A stretch of 5,743 bases of DNA, from the NCBI GenBank assembly GCA_002438345.1, contig DJUJ01000161.1, forward strand, positions 7,258 to 13,000, given 5' to 3'. Shown in pieces: positions 1 through 5,743 of the stretch. Positions within the stretch are counted from its first letter, which is position 1; the number at the start of each line of letters is the position of its first letter. The DNA is from Paenibacillus sp. UBA6285 (GTDB lineage Bacteria; Bacillota; Bacilli; Paenibacillales; Paenibacillaceae). The position numbers were made by a program, and so were the translations under genes. Below the pieces are notes generated by a model. That model did not search any database and was not told where the DNA came from. It saw nothing but the letters and a program-made list of their open reading frames with translations.

Positions 1-780
1 GGGAAAAAATGTTTCTGTGTTTCCGTTGAGTAAGGCTTTGATGAATTGAACCATGGATTCTCTGACTTGCCCTTGGGTTGCTTGGTGTAATGCTGCAAAG
101 CTAATTTCGTTGGTAAGCTGTTGCGCATGGATTATGATTTGACTATAAAGGGATTTAAATACACTCAGCGGACTTCCCTGCAAATTCATTACGGCGAACA
201 ACCCTACTAGGAAATCATCACCTGAAGGTGTTAATCCTGGTCCAAGTCCAAGGAGTTGCCGTGCCGCAAGGATTACTCCCTGCTCTCTCCCCCAAATGAA
301 GGCCTCTAATAAAGCATCTGAACGTTCTTTCAGCATTCTTGTTATTTCTTTGTCGAAGATATTGCCTGATTGTTGACAAGGCTGTATGCCACCGCCCTGG
401 CCAAACTCATTAATATATCGCATAGCAATAGGCAAATTCTTTTTTAACAAGCTTGTACTCTTGGGGAAGTCTGGCAAAGTACAGGTCCATCTTCGAGAAT
501 TCTTTGTAAAAAGGATCATTTGATTGCCGATCCGAATCTGATTAGCCATACCGTAGATGCTCTCATTCACCCGAATATGAAAATGTCGCAAATCGGCAAA
601 GTCGGCGATTATTGTATTCGGACCATCATCAAAGTCACGGCAAGCAATGGTATACAACTCCCCACTGTTCAAGCACCGGATGTTTAATGTGCGATTAAAC
701 GTGCTATGAACGGTTCCGTAGAAAGTCTCAGCATCAATACGGTCGAGAAACCTCGTGTCCCCTGACTTAGCATGGATCAT
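1..780 (-). CDS. allH: AllH/YlbF-like protein (DUF2877 family), oxamate carbamoyltransferase subunit; 3' end cut by window edge
   Basis: The minus strand is open from the ATG at 780-778 through 260 sense codons to the left edge, so the C-terminus is missing. Family members are about 270-290 residues, so probably only a short piece is lost. The best signature is the glycine-rich segment around residues 178-193, which reads GLGPGLTPSGDDFLVG, the hallmark of the DUF2877/AllH family. A second glycine-rich stretch, GQGGG, lies near residues 127-131. The start is supported by an AAAGGA Shine-Dalgarno (minus strand, 794-789) 8 nt upstream. In E. coli the homologue YlbF (AllH) works with FdrA and YlbE as oxamate carbamoyltransferase, a cytosolic enzyme that releases carbamoyl phosphate from oxalurate. 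The other two subunit homologues lie at 1971-4976 on the opposite strand, so the set is divergently split here. Family assignment is firm. The exact substrate is inferred. Confidence 0.85.
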   Translation of the reverse strand, partial: MIHAKSGDTRFLDRIDAETFYGTVHSTFNRTLNIRCLNSGELYTIACRDFDDGPNTIIADFADLRHFHIRVNESIYGMANQIRIGNQMILFTKNSRRWTCTLPDFPKSTSLLKKNLPIAMRYINEFGQGGGIQPCQQSGNIFDKEITRMLKERSDALLEAFIWGREQGVILAARQLLGLGPGLTPSGDDFLVGLFAVMNLQGSPLSVFKSLYSQIIIHAQQLTNEISFAALHQATQGQVRESMVQFIKALLNGNTETFFP

Positions 781-977
781 GATATTAATCCTTTCCGATT
801 ATGGAACCATATAAGTTTCCTTAAATTATTATTGATTTTATTTTGATTAATTATTAATAAAATGTTGAGAGAGTGAAATAGATGAAATATTTTTTCCGGG
901 GGATTATAAGGAGAATTTAGCAGAACACTACGTACTAGAATTCAATGATTGCAGAAAAGGATTGATTTATTTAAATT
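781..977. promoter_or_regulatory. AT-rich divergent intergenic region between allH and the hydrolase gene
   Basis: This 197-bp gap separates two divergent genes, so it should hold promoters for both. On the minus strand a CATAAT hexamer (803-798) matches 5 of 6 bases of a sigma-A -10 box, but no good -35 box lies 16-18 bp upstream of it. On the plus strand two TTGATT hexamers (832-837 and 843-848) repeat with an 11-bp period. They are followed by the near-palindrome TTAATTATTAA (847-857). An imperfect dyad with GGAA/TTCC ends covers 803-820. An orphan AAGGAG (908-913) has no start codon at a usable distance. These are operator or promoter candidates only; none is decisive. Confidence 0.4.
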
Positions 978-1838
978 ATGAATCCAATCAAACCAACAAT
1001 AACTTACAAAGTAGTAGAAGGAACAGGGATACAGGCCGATTTTTATAAAGCGCCGCTTCAGGATGCACCTGTACTTGTATATATTCATGGTGGCGGTTTA
1101 ATTTTTGGTTCAAGATCAGAAATAAGCAGCGAGAAAGTAAGTTTTTTTATTGAGGCGGGTTATTCTGTGCTGTCGATTGATTACCGTCTAGCTCCAGAAA
1201 CGAAGTTAAAGGCGATTGTGGAGGACATACAGGATGCTCTGAAATATGTGCAAAATATAAATAGAGATTTTGTTATAGTCGGCGGCTCGGCTGGAGGGTA
1301 TCTCGCATTGTTAATGGGCACCTTATCCTTAAAACCAAAAGCAATCGTTTCTTTATACGGTTACGGTGATCTTTTAGCTGATTGGGCTGAGAAACAGAGT
1401 GCACATTATAAAGCAAAGACGCTTGTCGATCAGTCAGATGCGCTTCAAGTCGTCGGCAGTAGAAATGCAATTGTGACAGAAGCCAAGATTAATCGCTTTC
1501 TGTTTTATTTGCGTTGCCGTCAACAGGGAACCTGGATTGAGGAAATTACAGGTATGGACACTATCCGTGACCGGGAGGAAATAGGCGCTTACTGTCCTGC
1601 ACGACATGTTAGCGCGGATTTTCCGCCAACGCTCTTGATTCATGGTGATCACGATAAAGATGTTCCGTACCAACAATCGTTATTGATGTCCGAGAGTTTA
1701 ACTCAAGCAGGTGTCTATAACGAAAGAATTATTATTCCGCAAGCAGATCATTTATTCGATAAAACGTTGAAAGACTTGCTAGTTATGGAAGTGTACAAAA
1801 AAATCATTCAGTTTTTAAGTGAGAAGAGAATGAGCTGA
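978..1838 (+). CDS. Alpha/beta hydrolase of the HSL/BD-FAE-like (esterase/lipase/deacylase) type
   Basis: This cytosolic protein of 286 residues has no signal peptide. The HSL-type oxyanion-hole motif HGGG is at residues 37-40, followed by YRLAPE at 69-74. The nucleophile elbow GGSAGG (102-107) has Ser104 as the likely catalytic serine. The acid is probably Asp226 in HGDHDKDVP, and the base His258 in ADHLF. The triad is therefore intact, and an active carboxylester or small amide hydrolase is expected. Residues from about 130 to 210 form the variable cap that sets substrate choice, which cannot be read by eye. An in-frame TAA at 972-974 makes the ATG at 978 (or an ATT at 975) the only reasonable start. 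The nearest purine-rich element, AAAAGG (955-960), is 17 nt away, which is unusually far. The gene lies 132 bp before fdrA in the same direction, with no clear terminator between them, so co-transcription is plausible. A link to the carbamoyltransferase pathway is inferred from position only. Confidence 0.85.
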   Translation: MNPIKPTITYKVVEGTGIQADFYKAPLQDAPVLVYIHGGGLIFGSRSEISSEKVSFFIEAGYSVLSIDYRLAPETKLKAIVEDIQDALKYVQNINRDFVIVGGSAGGYLALLMGTLSLKPKAIVSLYGYGDLLADWAEKQSAHYKAKTLVDQSDALQVVGSRNAIVTEAKINRFLFYLRCRQQGTWIEEITGMDTIRDREEIGAYCPARHVSADFPPTLLIHGDHDKDVPYQQSLLMSESLTQAGVYNERIIIPQADHLFDKTLKDLLVMEVYKKIIQFLSEKRMS

Positions 1839-1970
1839 CTTTTGAATAAATGCAAGTCCGATAAGCAATAATACAATCTAGCATGAAATCGTTTTGTTAA
1901 CCATTGCGTTTGTATGTGTCTTATGATGAAAGGCCCTGAGAAATCTGCAATATAAAGAGAGGAGACCGAT
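1839..1970 (+). promoter_or_regulatory. Spacer between hydrolase gene and fdrA with possible internal promoter and strong fdrA ribosome binding site
   Basis: A Shine-Dalgarno AGAGGAG (1958-1964) lies 6 nt before the fdrA ATG and fixes that start. Two hexamers resemble -10 boxes at 5 of 6 positions: TACAAT (1872-1877) and TATGAT (1922-1927). Neither has a -35 hexamer at 16-18 bp; TTGTTA at 1894-1899 is 22 bp from the second. No stable hairpin with a T-tract is seen, so readthrough from the hydrolase gene is possible. The ribosome binding site is convincing. The promoter is speculative. Confidence 0.4.
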
Positions 1971-3680
1971 ATGTTACATACGGTTATTAAGGCAAATAGT
2001 TATCAGGATTCCGTTTCATTAATGCTTTTGTCCAATTCTTTGTCCAATATGGAAGGCGTAGAGGGGATTTCCATCATGATGGGAACCCCGGCCAATAAGG
2101 ATATTTTTAAAAATACAGGATTTTGGACGCCGGAGGTGGATGACGCCAAACCAAACGATATTGTTATTGTCGTCAATACCTCAGATGCCGGCAATCTGTC
2201 TACTGTTACAGAGAAAGTTGATCAGTTTTTGCAAAATCAGGCAAGCAAAGCGTCTTCAACAAAAATGAGTAAAATTCATAGTTGGGATTCCGTCGCACGC
2301 AAATTACCGAATGCAAACTTGGCAATTTTCTCAATTCCCGGACAATATGTTTACGAAGAAGTGAACAAGGCACTCGATCTTAACATGCATGCTTTTATTT
2401 TCTCAGATAACGTCTCTATCGAAGATGAATTCAAGCTCAAGCAGAAAGCAACAGAAAAAGGATTGCTCGTTATGGGCCCCGATTGCGGTACAGGTGTAAC
2501 GAGCGGAGTTCCACTTGCGTTTGCCAATGTTATTCGTGAAGGAAATATCGGTGTTGTAGGGGCTTCAGGTACAGGGATTCAAGAGGTAACAACGTTAATT
2601 GACAAATTGGGTGGCGGCATATCGCATGCGATCGGTACAGGTGGGCGCGATTTAAAAGAAAAGATTGGCGCACTGACGATGAAAGCGGGTCTGGTAGGAC
2701 TTGCGGCAGATGAAACAACAGATGTCATTGTTCTCATTTCTAAACCACCCGCACCGAATGTTCGCGATGAAATGCTCAAACTTATTCAAACAATTACAAA
2801 GCCGGTTGTTGTAATATTCATTGGCGAAAAACCAACCCAACAAAGCTCCCCGGATGGAAAAAAGCAGTTTTCATCCGTACACTTTGCATGGACGTTGGAA
2901 GATGCGGCGAAACTGGCAGTCGAGTTAGCGAGAAAAGAAGGATTGCTCAGAACCAATACAAGTTTGCAGGCAGCGGTTCAATCTATCTCTGCACGCAAAG
3001 AACAACGATCAATTCGTGGGCTTTATTCAGGCGGTACTCTAGCAGCTGAGGCTGAACTGTTGATTCACGAGCAATTAGGCGAAAAGGCTCGGCATGAGGT
3101 AATGGATTTAGGGGATGACCAATACACACAAGGGCGTCCGCATCCAATGATCGACTCCCGTGTGCGCATTGACATGATCATGGAAGCAGCAAAAGATCCA
3201 ACCGTGGCGATTATTTTGCTTGATGTCGTGTTAGGTTATGGCTCTAATGATGATATGGCCGGACAACTGGTTCCAGCGGTAGCTAAAGCTAGGGAAGTTG
3301 CTTCTAAAGAAGGACGTTCGCTTATTTTCGTTAGTTCTGTTTGTGGAACAGCGGGTGATCCGCAAGGGCTTGATTCACAAACGCAGAAATTAATTGCAGC
3401 TGGTATTGTCGTATTACCAAGCAATGCGCAAGCTGTACGCTGCTCGCTTGAGTTGTTGGAGAAAATTTCAGGAGAAGCACCTAATGCGACATTTGCTTCA
3501 AGTGGTGTATCTACGCAAATTAGCAACTTTTTAACGACAAAACCAAGAGTTATCAATGTTGGCTTGCGTCAATTTGCAACAACTGTACAAAAGTTCGGCG
3601 GTGATGTCGTTCAGTATGAGTGGGCACCCACTGCAGGTGGAAACGAACAATTAAAAAGAATTTTACAACTATTAAAATAA
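1971..3680 (+). CDS. fdrA: FdrA/AllF-like acyl-CoA-synthetase-type protein, oxamate carbamoyltransferase subunit
   Basis: This protein has 569 residues, close to the roughly 555 of E. coli FdrA. The family's N-terminal block is clear: YQDSVSLMLLSN at 11-22, then SIMMGTPANK at 34-43. A CoA-binding, succinyl-CoA-synthetase-alpha-like Rossmann region follows, with MGPDCGTG at 168-175, GVVGASGTG at 194-202 and GGGISHAIGTGGRDL at 214-228. The C-terminal ligase-like half contains LYSGGTLAAEAE (351-362) and GRPHPMIDSR (388-397). His391 in the latter is a candidate for the family's key residue, by analogy with the phosphohistidine of succinyl-CoA synthetase; this is inference. In E. coli FdrA (AllF) is a subunit of oxamate carbamoyltransferase, which makes carbamoyl phosphate from oxalurate and phosphate. 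The protein has no membrane segment and should be cytosolic. Only 27 bp separate it from the DUF1116 gene, so the two form an operon. Its reading frame is intact. Confidence 0.92.
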   Translation: MLHTVIKANSYQDSVSLMLLSNSLSNMEGVEGISIMMGTPANKDIFKNTGFWTPEVDDAKPNDIVIVVNTSDAGNLSTVTEKVDQFLQNQASKASSTKMSKIHSWDSVARKLPNANLAIFSIPGQYVYEEVNKALDLNMHAFIFSDNVSIEDEFKLKQKATEKGLLVMGPDCGTGVTSGVPLAFANVIREGNIGVVGASGTGIQEVTTLIDKLGGGISHAIGTGGRDLKEKIGALTMKAGLVGLAADETTDVIVLISKPPAPNVRDEMLKLIQTITKPVVVIFIGEKPTQQSSPDGKKQFSSVHFAWTLEDAAKLAVELARKEGLLRTNTSLQAAVQSISARKEQRSIRGLYSGGTLAAEAELLIHEQLGEKARHEVMDLGDDQYTQGRPHPMIDSRVRIDMIMEAAKDPTVAIILLDVVLGYGSNDDMAGQLVPAVAKAREVASKEGRSLIFVSSVCGTAGDPQGLDSQTQKLIAAGIVVLPSNAQAVRCSLELLEKISGEAPNATFASSGVSTQISNFLTTKPRVINVGLRQFATTVQKFGGDVVQYEWAPTAGGNEQLKRILQLLK

Positions 3681-3690
3681 ACTAAACTGT

Positions 3691-3697
3691 GAGGAGG
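3691..3697 (+). promoter_or_regulatory. Strong Shine-Dalgarno of the DUF1116 gene
   Basis: GAGGAGG lies in the 27-bp gap after the fdrA stop, 10 nt before the ATG at 3708. It fixes that start and is near-perfectly complementary to the 16S rRNA 3' end. This suggests high, independent translation initiation of the second operon gene. Confidence 0.85.
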
Positions 3698-3707
3698 AAT
3701 ATATTAC

Positions 3708-4976
3708 ATGCAATATCAATCGATTAATGAAGCTAATGAAGCAGTAGTAAGCAAAATTGTCAATTCTCAACCATATTTAGTAGATGTGGTTCCTGCCTAT
3801 ACCGTTATTCCACAATTAAATGAGAAAGTTTTACTGCACGCTGGGCCGCCGCCTATTGCATATGCGGACATGACAGGTCCAATGCAAGGGGCGTGTATAG
3901 GAGCGGCTCTTTTCGAAGAATGGGCGGCGACAGAAGAAGAAGCACAACATTTATTTACTTCAGGTCAGGTGACGTTTATTCCTTGTCATCATGTACAAGC
4001 TGTGGGTCCAATGGGCGGCATTACTTCAAAGAACATGCCAGTCTTTATTGTTGAAAATCGCGACGGAGGTAATCGCGCGTATTGCACCATGAATGAAGGC
4101 ATTGGCAAAGTATTACGATTTGGCGCATATAGCGAAGAGGTTATTACGAGATTGCGCTGGTTACGTGATGATCTTGCACCTGCGTTAAGCAAAGCGTTGA
4201 AATTATCAGAAAATGGAATCAACCTCAATGTTCTGATTGCCAAAGCAATTACGATGGGAGATGAGTTCCACCAACGTAATATTGCAGCTTCGGCTTTGTT
4301 GATGAAAGAATTAGTGCCATATCTATTGAAAACAAATACACCAGTTGAAAAATTGGAAAAAGTTTATAAATTTTTGGCAGATACAGATCAATTTTTCTTA
4401 AATATTGCGATGGCCACATGTAAATCTGCGATGGATAGCGCTCGTCAAATTCAAGAAGGTTCTATTGTAACAGCGATGACTCGCAATGGTCGCGAGTTCG
4501 GCATTCGCGTTAGCGGATTGGGCGATGAGTGGTTTACGGCTCCAGTAAATACACCGCAAGGGTTGTTCTTTACAGGGTATACGCAGGATGATGCAAATCC
4601 GGATATTGGGGATAGCGCGATTACTGAAACGTATGGTGTTGGTGCGATGGCTATGATTGCAGCACCCGGTGTGACAAGATTTGTTGGAGCAGGCGGCATG
4701 GATGCAGCGCTGGAAACCTCGGAAAGTATGCAAGAAATCTGTATATCTTCCAACAATAATTTAACAATTCCAACCTGGGACTTTGCTGGGACTCCAGTCG
4801 GAATTGACATACGTAAAGTTGTAGAAACTGGTATTACACCAATTATTAATACAGGTATCGCCCATAAAAAAGCCGGAGTTGGTCAAGTTGGTGCCGGGAC
4901 TGTGCGAGCACCGCTCGCTTGTTTTGAAAAAGCGCTTGTAGCATTAGCAGATAAATATGGCGTTGTTACAAAGTAG
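3708..4976 (+). CDS. allG: AllG/YlbE-like protein (DUF1116 family), oxamate carbamoyltransferase subunit
   Basis: This protein has 422 residues, close to the family's usual length of about 420 (E. coli YlbE). Conserved-looking blocks in order are: HAGPPPIAYADMTGPMQGA (44-62), IPCHHVQAVGPMGGITSKNM (91-110), NEGIGKVLRFG (129-139), MGDEFHQRN (183-191), ETYGVGAMAMIAAPG (307-321), and the C-terminal segment 381-402 with NTGIAHKKAG and GAGTVRAPL. Together these are diagnostic of DUF1116. The paired histidines in CHH (93-95) and His188 in GDEFHQRN are candidate active-site or metal-binding residues, which is inference. The E. coli homologue (AllG) acts with FdrA and AllH in carbamoyl phosphate formation from oxalurate. 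The protein is cytosolic with no signal peptide. It is the last gene of the operon, and a strong hairpin begins 7 bp after its stop codon. Confidence 0.92.
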   Translation: MQYQSINEANEAVVSKIVNSQPYLVDVVPAYTVIPQLNEKVLLHAGPPPIAYADMTGPMQGACIGAALFEEWAATEEEAQHLFTSGQVTFIPCHHVQAVGPMGGITSKNMPVFIVENRDGGNRAYCTMNEGIGKVLRFGAYSEEVITRLRWLRDDLAPALSKALKLSENGINLNVLIAKAITMGDEFHQRNIAASALLMKELVPYLLKTNTPVEKLEKVYKFLADTDQFFLNIAMATCKSAMDSARQIQEGSIVTAMTRNGREFGIRVSGLGDEWFTAPVNTPQGLFFTGYTQDDANPDIGDSAITETYGVGAMAMIAAPGVTRFVGAGGMDAALETSESMQEICISSNNNLTIPTWDFAGTPVGIDIRKVVETGITPIINTGIAHKKAGVGQVGAGTVRAPLACFEKALVALADKYGVVTK

Positions 4977-4983
4977 CAACTAG

Positions 4984-5030
4984 ATAGTGAAAACTTGCTG
5001 AACGTAAAAAGTTCAGCAAGTTTTCACTAT
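4984..5030 (+). terminator. Perfect 20-bp hairpin, probable intrinsic terminator of the fdrA-allG operon
   Basis: The left arm at 4984-5003 and the right arm at 5011-5030 are exact reverse complements, with a 7-nt loop GTAAAAA between them. The inner ten base pairs (CTTGCTGAAC with GTTCAGCAAG) are followed by TTTT, which gives the usual stem plus U-tract. On the other strand the matching AAAA of the left arm supplies the T-tract, so the hairpin could act in both directions. The T-tract is short and continues as CACTAT. The position, 7 bp after the DUF1116 stop, supports the terminator reading and separates this operon from the membrane-protein gene downstream. Confidence 0.85.
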
Positions 5031-5265
5031 GACTTGCGATTTGCAAAATATATTTACATGAATCAATTTCATAAATCAGATGGTGCAATCGGTTAAACAA
5101 ACAAGTTCAACAGCAGGCAGCTTAATAGTTTTAAAATGATGGATTCTTGAATTGGTTTAGTTTACAGTCTTTTGAATGGATGCATTATGAAATTGATTCA
5201 CATACGAGCATTTTTTAGGGCAAGAAGAGAATACTAAAAAAAACTTAAAAAAAGGATGATGTTTT
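5031..5265 (+). promoter_or_regulatory. Intergenic region upstream of the membrane protein, probable promoter and operator
   Basis: This 235-bp gap follows a terminator, so the downstream gene probably needs its own promoter here. TTTACA (5161-5166, 5 of 6 to a -35 box) and TATGAA (5186-5191, 4 of 6 to a -10 box) are 19 bp apart, a slightly long spacing. The putative -10 falls inside the right arm of an inverted repeat (5185-5200), which would suit repression. AGGATG at 5254-5258 and the A before it lies about 7 nt before the GTG start and is the likely Shine-Dalgarno. I see no recognised riboswitch and no convincing small gene. Confidence 0.4.
5059..5200. repeat. 16-bp perfect inverted repeat, arms 5059-5074 and 5185-5200, 110 bp apart
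   Basis: The left arm TGAATCAATTTCATAA and the right arm TTATGAAATTGATTCA are exact reverse complements. Each arm is also itself an imperfect dyad: ATGAA-N5-TTCAT at 5058-5072, and ATGAA-N5-TTCA followed by C at 5187-5201. Dyad centres are about 129 bp apart. This fits two operator sites for one dimeric regulator of the downstream gene, or the terminal repeats of a 142-bp miniature element. The repeat is directly visible; its role is open. Confidence 0.8.
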
Positions 5266-5743
5266 GTGAGAAAGGTGTTGCTTTTTTTAGTGATCATGGT
5301 AATGTCTCTTCCGACCAACGTAGCCTGGGCAGCAGAACCAGAGCCGTCACTAGTAACACGTGCCGTACCTGGAATTGTAGCTGTTATTCCACTAGTTCTG
5401 ATCTTGGTCTTGTTGTTCTTCCGAGTACACATGCTCGTTGCTGGTCTCGTCGGCGGCATCCTTGCTATGTTACTCGGCGGTATTTCGATAGCAAGTGCAA
5501 ATACTTATTTATTGAAAGCAATACCGGTTATGCTGACAATTACCGTGCCTATCATTAACTCCGCAATTGCCATGGCTGTATTTAAATCAGGTGGATATGT
5601 AACAGCATTAACGCTGGTGCGTCGTGCAATAAAAGGAAAAGTAGCATATTTGGCAGCGTTCATCGTCATTTTACAAGCAGCCGCAACCTACATGTCCGGT
5701 ATCGGCGGGGGGGGCGCAATGGGTATCGCACCGCTTGCTTTTG
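5266..5743 (+). CDS. Putative multi-spanning transporter, N-terminal 159 residues; 3' end cut by window edge
   Basis: The frame starting with GTG at 5266 stays open to the right edge, giving 159 codons. It has an AGGATG Shine-Dalgarno about 7-8 nt upstream. Residues 1-22 look like a signal peptide: MRK, then a hydrophobic core, then a NVAWA-A cleavage-like site after Ala22. A short acidic linker AEPEPS follows. Hydrophobic segments then follow at about 34-52, 55-76, 86-106 and 126-143. The last one leads into a glycine-rich loop, SGIGGGGAMGIAPLAF (144-159). Glycine-rich loops followed by APL recall ion-transporter-superfamily carriers such as DcuC- or GntP-like permeases, but I cannot assign a family. 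It should sit in the cytoplasmic membrane and may import the substrate or export the product of the neighbouring carbamoyltransferase; that is inferred from position. An 8-G run (5707-5714) lies in the coding sequence. Confidence 0.75.
   Translation, partial: MRKVLLFLVIMVMSLPTNVAWAAEPEPSLVTRAVPGIVAVIPLVLILVLLFFRVHMLVAGLVGGILAMLLGGISIASANTYLLKAIPVMLTITVPIINSAIAMAVFKSGGYVTALTLVRRAIKGKVAYLAAFIVILQAAATYMSGIGGGGAMGIAPLAF

Noticed and set aside
1839..1970. Terminator between the hydrolase gene and fdrA
   Set aside because: Only a 5-bp GACTT/AAGTC pairing with a 12-nt loop and no T-tract is present, too weak to call.
3236..3556. Minus-strand 106-codon ORF opposite fdrA
   Set aside because: It lies inside the conserved C-terminal half of FdrA and has no independent coding evidence.
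4398..4810. Two overlapping minus-strand ORFs (111 and 119 codons) opposite the DUF1116 gene
   Set aside because: They lie entirely within a well-recognised gene, lack ribosome binding sites I can see, and have Cys/His/Arg-rich or Pro/Ser-rich products typical of antisense frames.
5031..5265. Riboswitch or structured leader RNA upstream of the membrane protein
   Set aside because: Apart from the long-spaced inverted repeat I see no nested stems, conserved core motifs or terminator just before the GTG start.
5157..5459. Minus-strand 100-codon ORF opposite the membrane protein
   Set aside because: It overlaps the coding start of the membrane protein and its Thr/Lys/Pro-rich product looks like antisense of that gene.
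5256..5558. Plus-strand 100-codon ORF beginning MMFCEKG
   Set aside because: It is out of frame with the GTG-started gene at 5266, which reads as a signal peptide plus membrane spans to the window edge. The 100-codon frame has no family resemblance and ends inside that gene.

Overview
The window looks like chromosomal DNA of a low- to mid-GC Bacillota (Firmicutes-type) bacterium. Intergenic DNA is AT-rich. Shine-Dalgarno sequences ahead of most genes are strong (GAGGAGG, AGAGGAG, AAAGGA, AGGATG), and one gene starts with GTG. I cannot name the genus from sequence alone. Nothing resembles phage, a transposase, CRISPR, rRNA or tRNA.

Layout: (1) positions 1-780, minus strand, an AllH/YlbF-like protein (DUF2877 type) that runs off the left edge. 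(2) 781-977, an AT-rich divergent intergenic region. (3) 978-1838, plus strand, an HSL-type alpha/beta hydrolase. (4) 1971-3680, plus strand, an FdrA/AllF-like protein. (5) 3708-4976, plus strand, an AllG/YlbE-like DUF1116 protein. (6) 4984-5030, a perfect 20-bp hairpin that probably terminates the operon. (7) 5031-5265, an intergenic region with a striking 16-bp inverted repeat whose arms lie 110 bp apart. (8) 5266 to the right edge, plus strand, the first 159 codons of a multi-spanning membrane protein with a signal-peptide-like N-terminus, probably a transporter.

The core is a complete three-part set matching the E. coli FdrA-YlbE-YlbF proteins (AllF, AllG, AllH), the subunits assigned to oxamate (oxamic) carbamoyltransferase. 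That enzyme carries out phosphorolysis of oxalurate to oxamate and carbamoyl phosphate in anaerobic allantoin use, and a carbamate kinase then makes ATP. Here allH is split off and transcribed divergently, a hydrolase gene is inserted before fdrA, and a membrane protein follows. No carbamate kinase, allantoinase or ureidoglycolate dehydrogenase is visible. A reasonable working model is an uptake, hydrolysis and carbamoyl-phosphate-release module, on oxalurate or on another carbamoylated compound. The substrate is inference, not something the sequence shows.
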